From: Cynocephalus volans
Lineage: Eukaryota > Chordata > Mammalia > Dermoptera > Cynocephalidae
DNA length: 64,000 bases
Reading direction: 5' to 3'
Assembly: GCF_027409185.1 (NCBI RefSeq)
Contig: NC_084461.1
Location: 190,422,501 to 190,486,500 of the forward strand
In this document: piece by piece, positions 19,561 through 31,500 of the stretch
Layout of the letters: each line of letters starts with the position of its first letter
How positions within the stretch are numbered: the first letter of the stretch is position 1
Program-made: the position numbers and the translations under genes
The notes under the pieces: generated by a model
Told to the model about the DNA's origin: nothing
What the model saw: the letters and a program-made list of their open reading frames with translations, nothing else
Database searches by the model: none

Positions 19561-21671
19561 GTCCAGGAAAACTGAAATCCCAAGTCCCGGACTTCAGTGA
19601 TTTCCAATGCACCTATTGAATGCCTACTGCCCAGGGTACTGCACCTCCCAAATACCATGTCTAACACGGACCCCATCAGGTGCCCACCCTCACTCTGCTC
19701 CTTCTTCGTCTCTTGCCCCTTATCCTATTTACTTGTTCTCTGGGTTAAGTATCACCATCTGATGTCTCTATATAGACTTGTTTATTTGTTTATTGTCTGT
19801 CTTTCCCCCTCTCTTAAAAAGTAAGCAGCAATGAAAGTAGGAGCTTTGCTTTCTCCCCAGCACTGAAAAAGCTGACCATCATTTGGCGAGAGATCTGCTG
19901 CTACCACTTCCGGGTTACCTGTGCCCGTTTTGTTTTCATACTCTGTCTGTGGGTATGAGAAATGTTTTGAAGAAAGAGTTATTAGAACTCAATGAGTGAA
20001 AGACAGTTTTGAGTTTGAGTCACTGGGAGAGAATGGTAGGGCCCTTGAGAAACTAGGGAAATTGGGAGACAAGTCTGGAAGGGAGGACAAAGAGCTCAGT
20101 TTTAAACTCATTGAGTTCTAGCTGCCATAACTGCAGTGGACAGTGGATGTGATGTCTTGGCCTTCCTGTGATCCATTTCCTCTTTGCCAGGTGATAGCAC
20201 TCCAGTTTTCCTTCGAGGAACTCATCCTCTCCCACTGTGTGAAGTCTTGATGGGCCTGTCAATTAAAGATCCCTGCCCTCTCTCTCCTGGGAGTGTGAAT
20301 TCTGAAGAGAGGGACACATGGAAGGGAAATGGTGTATTCCTAAACATCCTGCTACCAAAGTCCCCAGAGCTTCCTTGGCTGTTGTCCTTTCTAAGGCCTG
20401 GTTCTTAAGCTTTGCATTCACCATTTGGCTTAGCCAGGATCAGTTTCTGTTGCTTGCAATCAAAGAACCCTGGCTGATAAAATATTGTATACAACAGACA
20501 GCACAAGATCAGAGGGCCTCCTGGGAGACCTAGGGGATGGAGATACAAATACGAGGGAGAAGGAAGTGATATGTACTTAAAGCCACAACAGATATCTTCA
20601 GTTCATCAAACCAAAGAGTAAACAGAGAGAAGGGGAGGAAATCAAGGAAACACCTCAAGTGACTAAGAACAAGGAAGAAAGGCAGGCCAATTGAGGTGCT
20701 GAGGATGCTTAGTTCCTTGGTGAGGCAAAATAGATCCCAACTCAGAAGCCTCTTTGGGAGATGATGGCTGAGCCCAAGGAGAGCATTATCTTATCTTACG
20801 TCACTTTGATTAACATCCACTTCCTGCTCGCCAATCTCTTGACTTTCTTTGAGGCTTCTGCTGAAAATAAAGTTTTAGGGCCAGTCACGGAGCTTCCTTG
20901 GCCTCTGTGAGCATGAAGGATCTTTGCCCCATGGCCACAGGATGAATGTGAACAAGGTATTTAATGAACGTACTTCTCCCCATTGTCCCCTAGGCGCTCA
21001 GGCATAAATCAAAACACCCAAATTCTTCGGAGATTGCAGCTGGAAGTGCAACGTGGTATGAAATGTTTCCAATTTGCTTTCAGCCAAATTACTTCTTTTG
21101 CTTTAAAGGGCAAACTTGTTTTCTTTGATTATGATGATACCCATCAGTTCTTGACAGCTCATTTGGGTGAACAAGAAAAAGCCGGTGGAACTAGGATTGA
21201 GGGGAGGGGAAATGCATCTGACTCTGATGACAAAAATCACTGGAGAATCTCCTTTCCTTGAATTCTAATATGATCATTTCATGTCCTTTTTAATGCCACC
21301 AACCTTAATATTTAAATCATTTCCAACTTAAGCCTCTCCTTTTAAAATTCCTGCCCTGAGAGTGAAGCAGGATTGTTAATGGATGGGGAACTTTAATTGG
21401 ATCTTCCCTTTATTTGTCATTAATTCTGCTGATGAAATTTATAAATGGAAATATATCTTTATCATGCAAATTATACCTCATCTTCATTCAAATAGGCTTG
21501 TTGGATATTTTATTACTTTTCCTCTCAGAACATTTTGGGGAAAAAAAATATTTGAGTTAAATTATATATTTTTTCCCCTGGAGAGAAAAAGGTGGGAAAA
21601 ACCCAACACCTACAACTACCGTACAAATCCAATACTGGTACATGGGGAAGTCAGAGGGTGTTAAAAAAAAA

Positions 21672-21777
21672 AAACAAAAACCCAAACCCCCCCCAAAAAC
21701 AGTAGTGTCAGGGTGGATCTCCTTTTTTGGTGTTATTAGTACCACGCTCAAACCAACTGAGCTGACCAGCCAGCCCT
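21672..21777 (-). mobile_element. Degenerate CYN-type SINE
   Basis: The clear part is 21733-21777 ('tggtgttattagtaccacgc', 'caaaccaactgagctgacca', 'gccagccc'), the tRNA-Ile-like half on the minus strand. The B-box half has decayed into a mixed A/C-rich segment. Confidence 0.7.
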
Positions 21778-21814
21778 TATTTTAAGAAATGCCATTTTAA
21801 TACTAACTCACTCC

Positions 21815-22045
21815 TGAGAATTTACTATATGCCAGACACTGTTCTAAATGCTTTATACAAATTAACTCCTTTAATCCTCACAACAACCCTATGAGTAGAT
21901 GATATTATTACCTCCATTTTATAGGTGAGGAAAGGAGGCAGAGAGAGAGGTTAGATGATTCTTGTTAGTTAACCATTAGTAAGTGACAGAGCTGGGATTT
22001 CAGCCTAAATAATCTGTCTTAGGAGCCTGCACCACATAATAACTA
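21815..22045 (-). repeat. MIR SINE relic
   Basis: Antisense MIR: 'tttactatatgccagacact', 'ttaatcctcacaacaaccct', 'ttataggtgaggaaaggagg' and 'cagagctgggatttcagcc'. Confidence 0.8.
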
Positions 22046-22195
22046 TTTTGTCCAGTGTCTTGATTTTAAGATTGACTTTTATGGTGGACATAGCAGAGTG
22101 ATTCTTTGCTGGAACAGTTTCAATGAATCTTTTCAAGTACAGACCTAGAGAAGAGATGTATTAAAGAGTTGGTTCCTATAGCTTTCAATCTATTT

Positions 22196-22366
22196 AACAA
22201 CTACAAATAGAAATACATATTCTATTCAGATATATCTATATTTTTGTTGTAAGTATATATACATATATGTATATAATTAACAATTAATATATGCATGTGT
22301 ATGTCTTTCACAGTTGAGCTGTATTTTATACAAACACACAAGCACACACACTCAATACATATACAT
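22196..22366. repeat. AT-rich low-complexity tract
   Basis: Interrupted ATAT/ACAT dinucleotide-like tract with short alternating blocks (tatatacatatatgtatata, cacacaagcacacac). Confidence 0.75.
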
Positions 22367-22615
22367 ATACCATGGCCTCAGCAGAAATACTGGGAGAGAA
22401 TGAGGAAGTCAGGAACATTTCTGGCACTATGATGGGGTTCAAGGGTCATCATCAGCCTCAGTATCTCGAGATTACAGAGTGGAGGAGGTTCACAGGAAGG
22501 AGAAAGATTGCAAAAATCTGGCAAGGATATATGGAAGTGGTAGGAACTAGAGATTTTGTTGACTTAATACTGGGTAGGAAAATAAAGCAAGAAGATCTTT
22601 AAAAATAATATAGAA

Positions 22616-22775
22616 GGGCCGGCCCGTGGCTCACTCGGGAGAGTGTGGTGCTGATAACACCAAGGCCACAGGTTTGGATCCCATATAGGGATGGCTGGTT
22701 AGCTCACTGGGTGAGCGTGGTGCTGACAACACCAAGTCAAGGGTTAAGATCCCCTTACCGGTCATCTTTAAAATA
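22616..22775 (+). mobile_element. Dimeric CYN-type SINE
   Basis: Two tRNA-like halves are fused. The left runs from 'ggccggcccgtggctcactc' with a B box near 'caggtttggatcccatatag'. The right runs from 'ggttagctcactgggtgagc' with 'gtcaagggttaagatcccc' and ends in 'ccggtcatctttaaaa'. It sits at the left edge of the L1 fragment. Flanks share only a short 'atatagaa', so the target duplication is blurred. Confidence 0.9.
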
Positions 22776-22779
22776 TATA

Positions 22780-23185
22780 TATATAGAAAACCCATAAAAC
22801 TCTTAGTAGAAAACATAGGGGTAAATCTTCATGATCTTGGATTTGGCAATAGATTCTTAGATATGACACCAAAAGCATAGCAATAAAAGAAAAAAAACAG
22901 ATAAACAGGACTTAGAAATTAAAAGCTTTTGTGCATTAAAGGACATTATCAAGAAAGTGAAAAGAATCTACAGAATAGCAGAAAATACTTGCAAATCACA
23001 TATCTGATAAGGTTTTAATATCCAGAATATGCGAAGAACTACTAAAACTCAATAACAAAGACAAACAACCCAATTAAAAAGTGGACAAAGAACCTGAATA
23101 GACACTTCTCCAAAGAAGATATACAAATGGCCAATATGGACAGGAAATGATGCTCAACACCATTAGCCATTAGGGAAATACTATG
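22780..23185 (+). mobile_element. L1 ORF2 3' fragment
   Basis: Sense L1 ORF2 C-terminal region: 'tagatatgacaccaaaagca', 'cttttgtgcattaaaggaca', 'aaaagtggacaaagaacctg' and 'cacttctccaaagaagatat'. It is broken by many stops and is a relic. Confidence 0.85.
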
Positions 23186-23877
23186 GATTTCACAGTTTGT
23201 ATAGCTGATTTCGTGTTCTTTTGACAGTTCTGTCATGTTGCTGAGAAGTACAATTCCCATTCACTCCCAGGCCCCAGGACTTAACACTACCTGCCTCACC
23301 CTTATCCTAATGTTCTGCTTCCGGCTCAGAGAAGCCCTTGATAGGTAACGGACTCCTGGCTGCTTAATTCCAATTCTACCACCTAGCTGCTCGGTAATAG
23401 GCAGAGGTTTCGCCTTTGAAGCAGCAGGGATTTTGCATTTAGCCTCAGGAAGACCCTACTAGCCTGCAAACCATGCATCTAACTTTCTTCAGAAGAACGC
23501 TATGTGCTTTACCTGAGCCTTCCAAGTCTAGAGCAGAGGAAAGTGAGGGGCTGGAAAAGGGCAGCCCCATGATGAAAACTGCCATCCCAAGCAACTTTGA
23601 CATAGTAGGTGCTCAGTAAATAAATCACTGTTAAGTAAAGGAAGAGATGGTACACCCAAATTTATCAATAGGCCTATTTCCTCACAAGGACATGCTGGCA
23701 CAATAAGATAATGTTATTCCACAAAAGATATTATGTCCTGAATCAGAACAAGAGAATAGTGTCATCATATTTTAATAGTGAAAATTGTGGGTCAAGATGT
23801 GGCCCATGGGTTGCTTCTCATCCCTGTACTCAGGGCTTGGAATTTTAAAATAAAAGATTTAAATCTAATCTGCTTTT

Positions 23878-24021
23878 GGTCCGAGCCCGTGGCGCACTTG
23901 GTAGAGTGCTGCGCTGGGAGCGCGGCGACGCTCCCGCCGCAGGTTCGGATCCTATATAGGACTGACCGGTGCACTCACTGGCTGAGTGCCGGTCACGAAA
24001 AAACGACAAAAAAAAAAAAAA
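23878..24021 (+). mobile_element. tRNA-derived SINE, 'gcgctggga' type, young copy
   Basis: Left half: A box near 'gtggcgcacttggtagagtg', the loop 'gcgctgggagcgcggcgacg' and B box 'aggttcggatcc'. A second short half follows, ending 'ggctgagtgccggtcacg' before the A tail. A 17-bp perfect duplication, aaatctaatctgctttt, lies at 23861-23877 and 24022-24038. The intact duplication and low decay indicate a fairly recent insertion. Confidence 0.92.
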
Positions 24022-24464
24022 AAATCTAATCTGCTTTTTCTTTTTCATAGTTTAGTGTTTTGTTTTGTTTTTTCTATCACCATTTTTGAACTATTACCCA
24101 ATCCTCTCTCCTTCTTTTTGAGAATCCATGTTTTGTGGATTACATTTGGTTTGCAAAAGATTCCCAGGCCAGGGCTGTAGCAGTGAACACTGGTGGTATT
24201 AACAGACAGGATTTCATCTGTGGTGATGGCTCAGCAGCTGTGGGCTCCAGTATTACCCAGTGCTTTGGAGACAGAGGACATGGAATAGTGACTGAGGTTG
24301 GGAGGGAATGTGTTCCTGGGACACATTTATACATTGCTGGTTATGATGAAAGACTCTCCACTGGCCACAGCTATAACCCCAGGCAAGTTTGCTTGACCTT
24401 CTGGGGCTTCATTTCCTCCTCTTTGAAGTGGAAAAGAAAAACATGAGCCTATTGAACAGCGATT

Positions 24465-24640
24465 AAGTTTAATTTGGAATTTGATTCCAGTGTCTCACCA
24501 CTTCTTAGCTGTGTGGCTTTCAGTAAGTCGCTTAACCTCTCTGAGATTTAGCTTCCTCATCTGTAAAATGGGACAGTAACTGAACCCCACTTTATGCAGA
24601 ACTGCTGTGAGTATGAAATAAGATCCTGGCTCAAAAGTGT
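24465..24640 (+). repeat. MIR SINE relic
   Basis: Sense MIR with 'cttagctgtgtggctttcag', 'ttcctcatctgtaaaatggg' and 'aactgctgtgagtatgaaat'. Confidence 0.75.
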
Positions 24641-25074
24641 TAAGCTTTATGACTTTTATTTCTATTTCGAAAATGATGTAACTTAATATTAACACTTTAA
24701 TACTTCTTAAAATACAAAATATACTTTTCCTCAAAATAATATGTTTTTGTGCAGAAGCGTTTATAAACAGCAACAATAGAACCACTTTTTATATTGTTTG
24801 TAATTTTGCTGGTTTCTGCATTATTTATGTTTTTCTGTTAGTGATAGAGGACTGAGCTCCCCTAAACCACTTGCCCTTGTCCAGTTTCCTCCTCCTTATA
24901 AATTAGTTCATCATAATTTTTAATTCCTCTTTTGGTTACAGTGCAGTTTTAGGAATGTTTATTTCTGGTTATATCCACTTCTAGACTATATTACCCTAGT
25001 TATTTCAGACAAAAGGAAGAATTTCCTAGTAGTGAACTTAGATTCTTCTAAAATAAACTTTCCCCACTTGAAAA

Positions 25075-25965
25075 AGTGTATGTAATCACTACACACCTGT
25101 TAGAATGGTCAAAATCCACAGCACTGACAACACCAAATACTGTCAAGGATGTGAAGCAACAGGAACTCTCAGCCATTGCTGATGACAATGCAAAATGGTA
25201 CAGCCGCTTTGGAAGACAGTTTGAGTCTCTTACGAAACTAAACATGATCTTATCTCACAATCCAGCTATCCTGCTCCTTGGTATTTACCCAAAGGAGTTG
25301 AAAACTTATGTCCACACAAAAACCTGCACATAGAGGTTTATAGCAGCTTTATCATAATTGCCAAAATTTGGAAGCAGCCAAGATATCCTTCAGTAGCTGA
25401 CTGAATAAATAAACTGTGGTACAGCCAGACAATGGAATATTATTTAGAGCTAAAAAGAAATGATCTAGCAAGCCATGAAAATAGTTATGGAGGAAACTTA
25501 AACGTATATTACTAGGTGAGAGAATCCAATCGGAAAAGGCTACATACTGTATTATTCCGACTATATGACATTTTGGAAAAGGCAAAACTATGGAGACAGT
25601 AAAAAGATCAGTGCTTGCCAGGGGTTAGGGGAGAGAGAGGGATGAATAGGTAGCGCACAGAGGATTTTTAGGACAGTGAGAATACTATCTATGATACTAT
25701 AATGGTGGATATGTGGCGTCATGCATTTGTCCAAACCCATAGAATGTACAACACCAAGAGTGTGCCCTAATGTAAACTATGGACTTTGGGTGATAATGCA
25801 ATAGTGTAGATCCATCAATTGTTACAAATGTACCACTCTGGTTGGGGATGTTGATGGTGGGGGAGGCTGTGCACATGTGGGGGAGGGGGTATATGGGAAA
25901 TTTCTGTACCTTCCTCTCAATTTTGCTGTGAACATAAAACTGCTCTTAAAAATTAAAGTCATAGG
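25075..25965 (+). mobile_element. L1 3' end (ORF2 tail and 3'UTR)
   Basis: Sense L1 from 'cacacctgttagaatggtca' through 'cctgctccttggtatttacc', 'tttggaagcagccaagatat', 'acaatggaatattatttaga' and 'cagtgcttgccaggggttag', to 'aacataaaactgctcttaaa'. It has several in-frame stops and is non-functional. It probably belongs to the same broken element as 22780-23185. Confidence 0.9.
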
Positions 25966-26333
25966 ATTGCAAACTTTTGATGGGCGGTGAAATAAATTCA
26001 CCATTTGGGACTAGCATTAAAAATAAATGAGATAGAATATAAAATATCAGAGCATGTTGCATGTGGTAAGTATTCTTTTGCAATTAAACATGTGTGTGCT
26101 GGGTTGAGAAGTAAAATGTATTTTTTTGTCTGATTTGTGATTAAAAAAAAACCTGTGTTGGACAGTCCCTGTATTAAAGACATTTGATTGGCCATGGGAT
26201 ATAACCTGCTGCTATAATTTGAAAGCTAGGGTCAAAGAGATACTTTCCCATGATGCTTTGTATTTCCAATGTTCTTGATTTTTAATCACTTTTACTTTCA
26301 GTTCCACTAACTAGGGCCTGAAGAGAAAAGAGG

Positions 26334-26422
26334 GTGTGTGTGTGTCTGTGTGTGTGTGTGTGTGTGTGCGTGTGTGTGTGCGTGCGTGCGTGCGTGTGTG
26401 CGTGCGTGCGTGTGTGCGTGTG
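26334..26422. repeat. (TG)n / (TGCG)n microsatellite
   Basis: About 89 bases of alternating purine-pyrimidine: TG repeats changing into TGCG units. It is a classical Z-DNA-capable tract and likely length-variable. Confidence 0.92.
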
Positions 26423-26456
26423 GCATTCGCCTTGCATGAAAATATCAGCCTAGAAG

Positions 26457-26678
26457 AGGGTTTCTCAACCTTCGCACTACTCACTTTTTGGGCTGGATAA
26501 TCCTTTGTTACAGGGGCTTTCCTCTGCATTGTGGGATGTTTAGCAGCATCCCTGGATACTACTTACTGGATGCCAGTAACTTTATTTAGCTGTGGCCAGT
26601 TGGAGACAAAATGTCTCCAGGCATTGCCAAAAGTCCCTGAAGTTGGGGGAAATTGCCCCAGGTTGAGAACCACTGGCC
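26457..26678 (-). mobile_element. MER20 hAT-Charlie relic
   Basis: Antisense MER20: 'tttctcaaccttcgcactac', 'gcattgtgggatgtttagca', 'acaaaatgtctccaggcatt' and 'ccaggttgagaaccactggc'. The inverted ends are visible. Two other copies are at 29219-29435 and 37807-38014. Confidence 0.85.
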
Positions 26679-28173
26679 TAGAGACAATGGCGTTGCTCAT
26701 CTGCAACTCCTGGCTTCCTTGCCCCCAAGTCTAGTGCTCCATCCCAGTTCAAAGACAGACTCGCCCAGGTCTAGCTCAGCCCTGTCCAGAGAGCTGATAT
26801 CTATGCCACCTAACGTCACCATCAGTTACAGAATCAAGATCACATTCACAAACTAGATGTTAGGAGACCTGGGTGCTGACACTCCCCTGCTAGAGGCTCT
26901 TGGAATAACTCTGGAGAGTCCCTTATCTCTCTGGGAACTGGGACTATAATACCTGTCCAAGCCACATCAAAAGGAGGCTGGGTGTTGGAGGGATGATTTA
27001 ATAGACGGCAAAGCCCTTTGGAGAGTTAAAAGCCCTCTTCAAAGGTGAGTGGCTATTATATGTTGAGGCACAAGTCAGGTGGTAGATGGCCTCATCACTC
27101 TGAGCTCTTCTCTCCCTGGGCAGAAAGGGAAGTGCATGGGAACTTAGCAATTAAACAAACGGAAGACTCACCCCTTTAATTTTCACTGGGACTGAATATA
27201 AACCCCAAACTAAAACCATGGCATTTATGTCCTATCATGTATGTCTGGAATGTGTTCCTAAGGGAATGCCTTGCCCAGACCCAGAGCTTTGTCTGGGATG
27301 CAGTGGGCAGCCTGCCCAGACTGGAAGCACAGGGATGGATGCTATGACTCTGCAGCCTCTGTAACCACTGTTTTCAACCAAAAGGCTGTTTTTGGCTTTC
27401 TGGGTGGAGGGTGAAGTCTGGGAAGGGGGATGTGGGCTCAATTCTTGATTTCTACTAACAACTTTTTAAATTCTGACAATATATAATAGAATGGTAACCT
27501 CAGAACACACACCACTCTCACTCTTGACTTCACCATTTTCACTACTTCACCTTTTGGCCTGGTCTAACCTGGTTATCCTGGTTATGATTCTCACTTCCTC
27601 TTCATCACCTTACAGGTGGACCAGGGAGTAAGGCAGTCATTCTGATTTGACTGGGTAGAAAATTCAGCCATGACAGCTTCCCTCACTGCTTAAGAGGAGG
27701 AAGTAAAAGGTCCCAGAGGAGTTTTAAGCAGGAAGTGAGTGACATGACCAAATTTAAAGCTTGGGAATAAGTGTGGTGGAAGGGTTGGCAGGAGTGAGAT
27801 GGCAGAGGGATCAGGTTTAGAAGGCCATCATAGAAGTTAATGGAAGAGAAGAGGGTGGCCTTAATAGGTACAAGACAGTGACAATAGAAAGAAGTAGATG
27901 GGCTCCAGAAATATTGAAAAGGTAAAACCAGTGGGATGAGGTGAAAGACTAGACATGGGGAATGTGGAAGAGGGAAGAGTTCAGGATGAGCCCAGTTTTC
28001 CGGCTTGGGTTGCTGGTTGGACAGTTGTGGTATTTACCCAAAGTGCAAAGACCAGAAAAGAAGGAGGGATGGGGGAAGTGATAAGCAGCTGCTTACCTAA
28101 ATTCTCCTGCTCTCATTCTCTGAGCCGCAGCCACACCGGCTTTTTCCAAAGTGCTCAAGGCACCAGGATCTTT

Positions 28174-28344
28174 TTTTTTTTTTTTTTTAAAGATGACCGT
28201 AAGGGGTTCTTAACCCTTGACTTGGTGTTGATAGCACCACACTCTCCCAAATGAGCAACCGGCCATCCCTATATAGGGATCCAAACCTGTGGCCTTAGTG
28301 TTATCAGCACCACATTCTCCCAAGTGAGCCACGGGCTGGCCCCT
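28174..28344 (-). mobile_element. Dimeric CYN-type SINE
   Basis: The minus strand carries both halves (ends 'tgagccacgggctggcccc' and 'gatgaccgtaaggggttctt') with a poly-A tail seen as poly-T. It is flanked by a 16-bp perfect duplication, aggcaccaggatcttt, at 28158-28173 and 28345-28360. Confidence 0.93.
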
Positions 28345-28540
28345 AGGCACCAGGATCTTTCACATGATGTTCCTTTGCCAGAAAATAACCTCTAGCCCCT
28401 AGATTAGCTATGTCTCATCCTTTAGGTCTTAGCTCAATGGTTACCCCTCCTAGACTAGAAGAGAGTGCATTATAAGCTGTGGAAACACTCTGTACCTTTC
28501 CTGCATAATATTTATCATGGATGTAATTTTTTTTACAACT

Positions 28541-28948
28541 CTGCTGTGGATTGAATGTCTCCCCCAAACTCACTGAGGCTTGACTCCCCCATTGTAACAG
28601 TACTAAGAGGGTGGAAAATCCAATTATGGTATTTGAAAGGTGGACCTATAGGAGGTGATTAGATTGTGACGACTGTGCTCTCATGAATGAATTGATCCAT
28701 TCATGGAGTAATGGGCATAGTTCTGATGGCTTTATAAGAAGGGCAAATGAGAAGTTCAGCTCTCTTGCTTGTGCTGTTCCTTGCCATGTGACAACCTTCG
28801 TTGCCACCTGGAAAAAGGCTTTCACCAGATGTGCTCCCTGGACTATGGACTACCCAGCCTCCAAAACTGTAATAAATAAATTTCATTTCTTTATAAATTA
28901 CCCAGTTTCAGGTATTTTGTTATAAGCAACAGAAATAGACTGATACAA
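28541..28948 (+). mobile_element. MaLR LTR (MST/MLT1 type)
   Basis: Sense solo LTR from 'ctgctgtggattgaatgtct' through 'tttataagaagggcaaatga' and 'gtaataaataaatttcattt' (poly(A) signal region) to 'aaatagactgatacaa'. No internal genes remain. Confidence 0.85.
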
Positions 28949-28959
28949 GCTCTATTGAG

Positions 28960-29218
28960 TTATAATTTGCATTACCATAAAATTCACCCACTGTTAAGTA
29001 TCAACTCAATGACTACTTATGTAAATGTATGTAAAGTTTTGCCACATCACCACAAATCTCGTTTTAGAACATTTCTATCACTCCCCCAAATCCCCATGAG
29101 TGAATTACAATCTCCATTCACACCCACATTGTACTTTTCTAAATATTTTATATAAATGAAATCATATGCACTGAATCATAAATTATGTAAACTGTTATAT
29201 CTGACTTTTGGCTTAGCA
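28960..29218 (-). mobile_element. Antisense L1 3' end
   Basis: Contains 'taaaattcacccactgttaa', 'gcacatcaccac'-like wording and 'tttatataaatgaaatcata'. The L1 text breaks at 29218, where MER20 is inserted, and resumes at 29436. Confidence 0.8.
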
Positions 29219-29435
29219 CAGTGGTTTTCAACCAGCGGCAACTTTGCCCTCCAGAAGACTTTTGGAAATAATCTGGAGATACGTTTGGTTGTCACAACAG
29301 GGAGAGGGTACTATTGGCATCTAGTGGATAAAGGCCTGTGACACTACTAAACGTTCTATAGTTTGTAGAACAGTTCCCCACAAGAAAGAATTATCTGGCC
29401 CAAAATGTCAATGGAGCTGAGGCTGAGGAACCCTG
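29219..29435 (+). mobile_element. MER20 inserted in L1
   Basis: Sense MER20: 'cagtggttttcaaccagcgg', 'gtttggttgtcacaacaggg', 'ctggcccaaaatgtcaatgg' and end 'gaggaaccctg'. The flanking 8-mers gcttagca and acttaaca look like a decayed hAT target duplication, and removing the element rejoins the L1 reading 'ggcttagcataatg'. Confidence 0.9.
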
Positions 29436-29884
29436 ACTTAACATAATGTTTTTGAGGTTCGTCCATGTTGTAGCAGTTATCGTTATTTTGTTCCTTTTTA
29501 TTGTTAAATAGTATTCCATTGTGTGGAAATATCAAATTTGTTTACCCATTCACCTGTTGATGGACATTTAGGTTGTTTCCAGTTTGGCTATTATGAATAA
29601 TAGTGCTAAGAATATTCATAGGTATGTCTTGTGTAGACATATATTTTCATTTTCCTTGGGTAGATACCCAGGAGTGGAATTGCTAGGTTGTATGGTAATT
29701 TCATGTTTAACTTTTTGAGAAACTGCCAAGCTATATTTTGAATTGGTTGTACTATTTTACGTGCCTACCAGAAGTGTATGAGAGCTCCAGTTTCTCAATA
29801 TACATGATGTACTTGGTATTGTCTGTCTTCTGGATTTCTGAATGTCTATTCAACTGTTTTGCCCATTTTAAAAATTGGATTTTG

Positions 29885-29948
29885 GCTGTTTTTGTTTTTG
29901 TTTTTGCTGGCCAGGACTGGGATCGAACCCTGGACCTTGGTGTTGTCA
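29885..29948 (-). mobile_element. Truncated CYN-type SINE
   Basis: B-box half on the minus strand ('gctggccaggactgggatcg', 'aaccctggaccttggtgttg', 'tcagca') with a short T-rich tail on the left. The tRNA-Ile 5' half is absent. Confidence 0.7.
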
Positions 29949-30417
29949 GCAGGGTTGTTTTCTTACTGAGTTATAAGAGTTATTTATATATTCTAGATGC
30001 AAGTATTTTATATGCTATATGATTTGCAAATGTTTTCTCCATGTGTGGCTTGTCTTTTTATTTTCTTATGAAAATGTCTTTTGAAGCTCAAGGTTTTTAA
30101 TTTTAATGAAGTCCAATTTATCAATTTTTTCTTTTACAGCTTGTGATTCAGTGTTGTATCTAAGAACTCTTTGCCCAACCCAAGATCATAGAGTTTCGTC
30201 GGGTTTTTTTTTTTTTTTTTTTCTTAAAAATTTTATAGTTTTAACTCTTGCATTTAGGTCTATAATCCACTTTGGGTTAATTTTTGTGTATTGTGTGAGG
30301 TAAGAGTTTAAGTTCCTTTTTTGGCATATAGATATCCAGTTGGCACTATTTGTTGAAAAGACTATTTTTTCTCCATTGAACTGTTTTGGTACGTTGACCA
30401 TAAATTTAAGAGTTTAT

Positions 30418-30454
30418 CAGCATCACACTCTAACCAAGTAAGCTAACCGGCTAG
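30418..30454 (-). mobile_element. 37-bp tRNA-Ile 5'-half insertion, no tail
   Basis: The insert matches only the 5' half of the tRNA-Ile/CYN sequence on the minus strand ('ccggttagcttacttggtta' then 'gagtgtgatgctg') and ends in the anticodon. There is no B box and no A tail. It is bracketed by a 19-bp perfect duplication, cataaatttaagagtttat, at 30399-30417 and 30455-30473. The surrounding L1 is continuous if the insert and one repeat are removed. Confidence 0.85.
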
Positions 30455-31500
30455 CATAAATTTAAGAGTTTATTTCTCAACTCCCAGTTTTATTCCATTG
30501 ATGTATATGCCTGTCCTTACATTAATACCACATTGTCTTGGTTATTGTAGCTTTACAATGAGTTTTGAAACTGGATAGTGTAAATCTTATCCAACTTTGT
30601 TCTTATTTTGCAAAATTGTTTTGGTTATTCTAGTTCCTTTGCATTCATACAAATTTTGAAATCAGCCGTCTATTTCTACAGAAATGCCTGCTAGGATTCT
30701 GATAGGTATTGTGTTGAATCTATAGATCAATTTAGGGAAAACTGACATCTTAACAACTCTGAGTCTTCTAATCCATGAACATGGAGTGTATGTCTATTTA
30801 TTTAGATTTTCTTTAATTTTCTCAGCAATGTTTTATTAATTTTATTCTCGATATTTTATTATTTTTTTGATGTTATTGTGAATAGAATAACATTCTTAAT
30901 TTCATTTTCAGACTTTGTTGCTAGTACAATATACAAATACAATTGATTTTTTTAATATTGTGATCTTTTTAAACTTGTTTGCTAGTTCCATTAGTTCTTT
31001 GTGGATCCCTAAGTTTCTTCTATCCAGTTTGTATACCTTTCATTCCCCCCATCCCCTCATTGCACTGACTAGAATCTTCAGTAAAGTGTTGAACAGCAGT
31101 GATGAGAGCAAACATCCTTGCCTTGTTCCCAATCTCATGGGAAACCAATGAGTCTATGCTAGCTGTGGGTGTTTTGTAGATGCACTTATCAGGTTGAGAA
31201 AGTTCCCTTCTATTCCTGATTTATCGAGGTGTGTTTTTTGGGTTTTGGGTTTTTTTTTTACCATGAATTTTGTCACATACTTTTTCCACATCTATTGAGA
31301 TGACCATGTGGTTTTTGTCACCTATTCTACCTATTCTATTAATATGGTATATTACCTTAATTGTTTTTCAAACATTAAACCAATCTTGCATTTCTTTAAC
31401 AAAGCTCACTTGGTCATGGTGTATAATCCTTTTTATATGCTGCTGAACTTGGTTTGCTAATATTTTGCATCTATGTTCTTGAAGGATATTGGTTTGTAAC

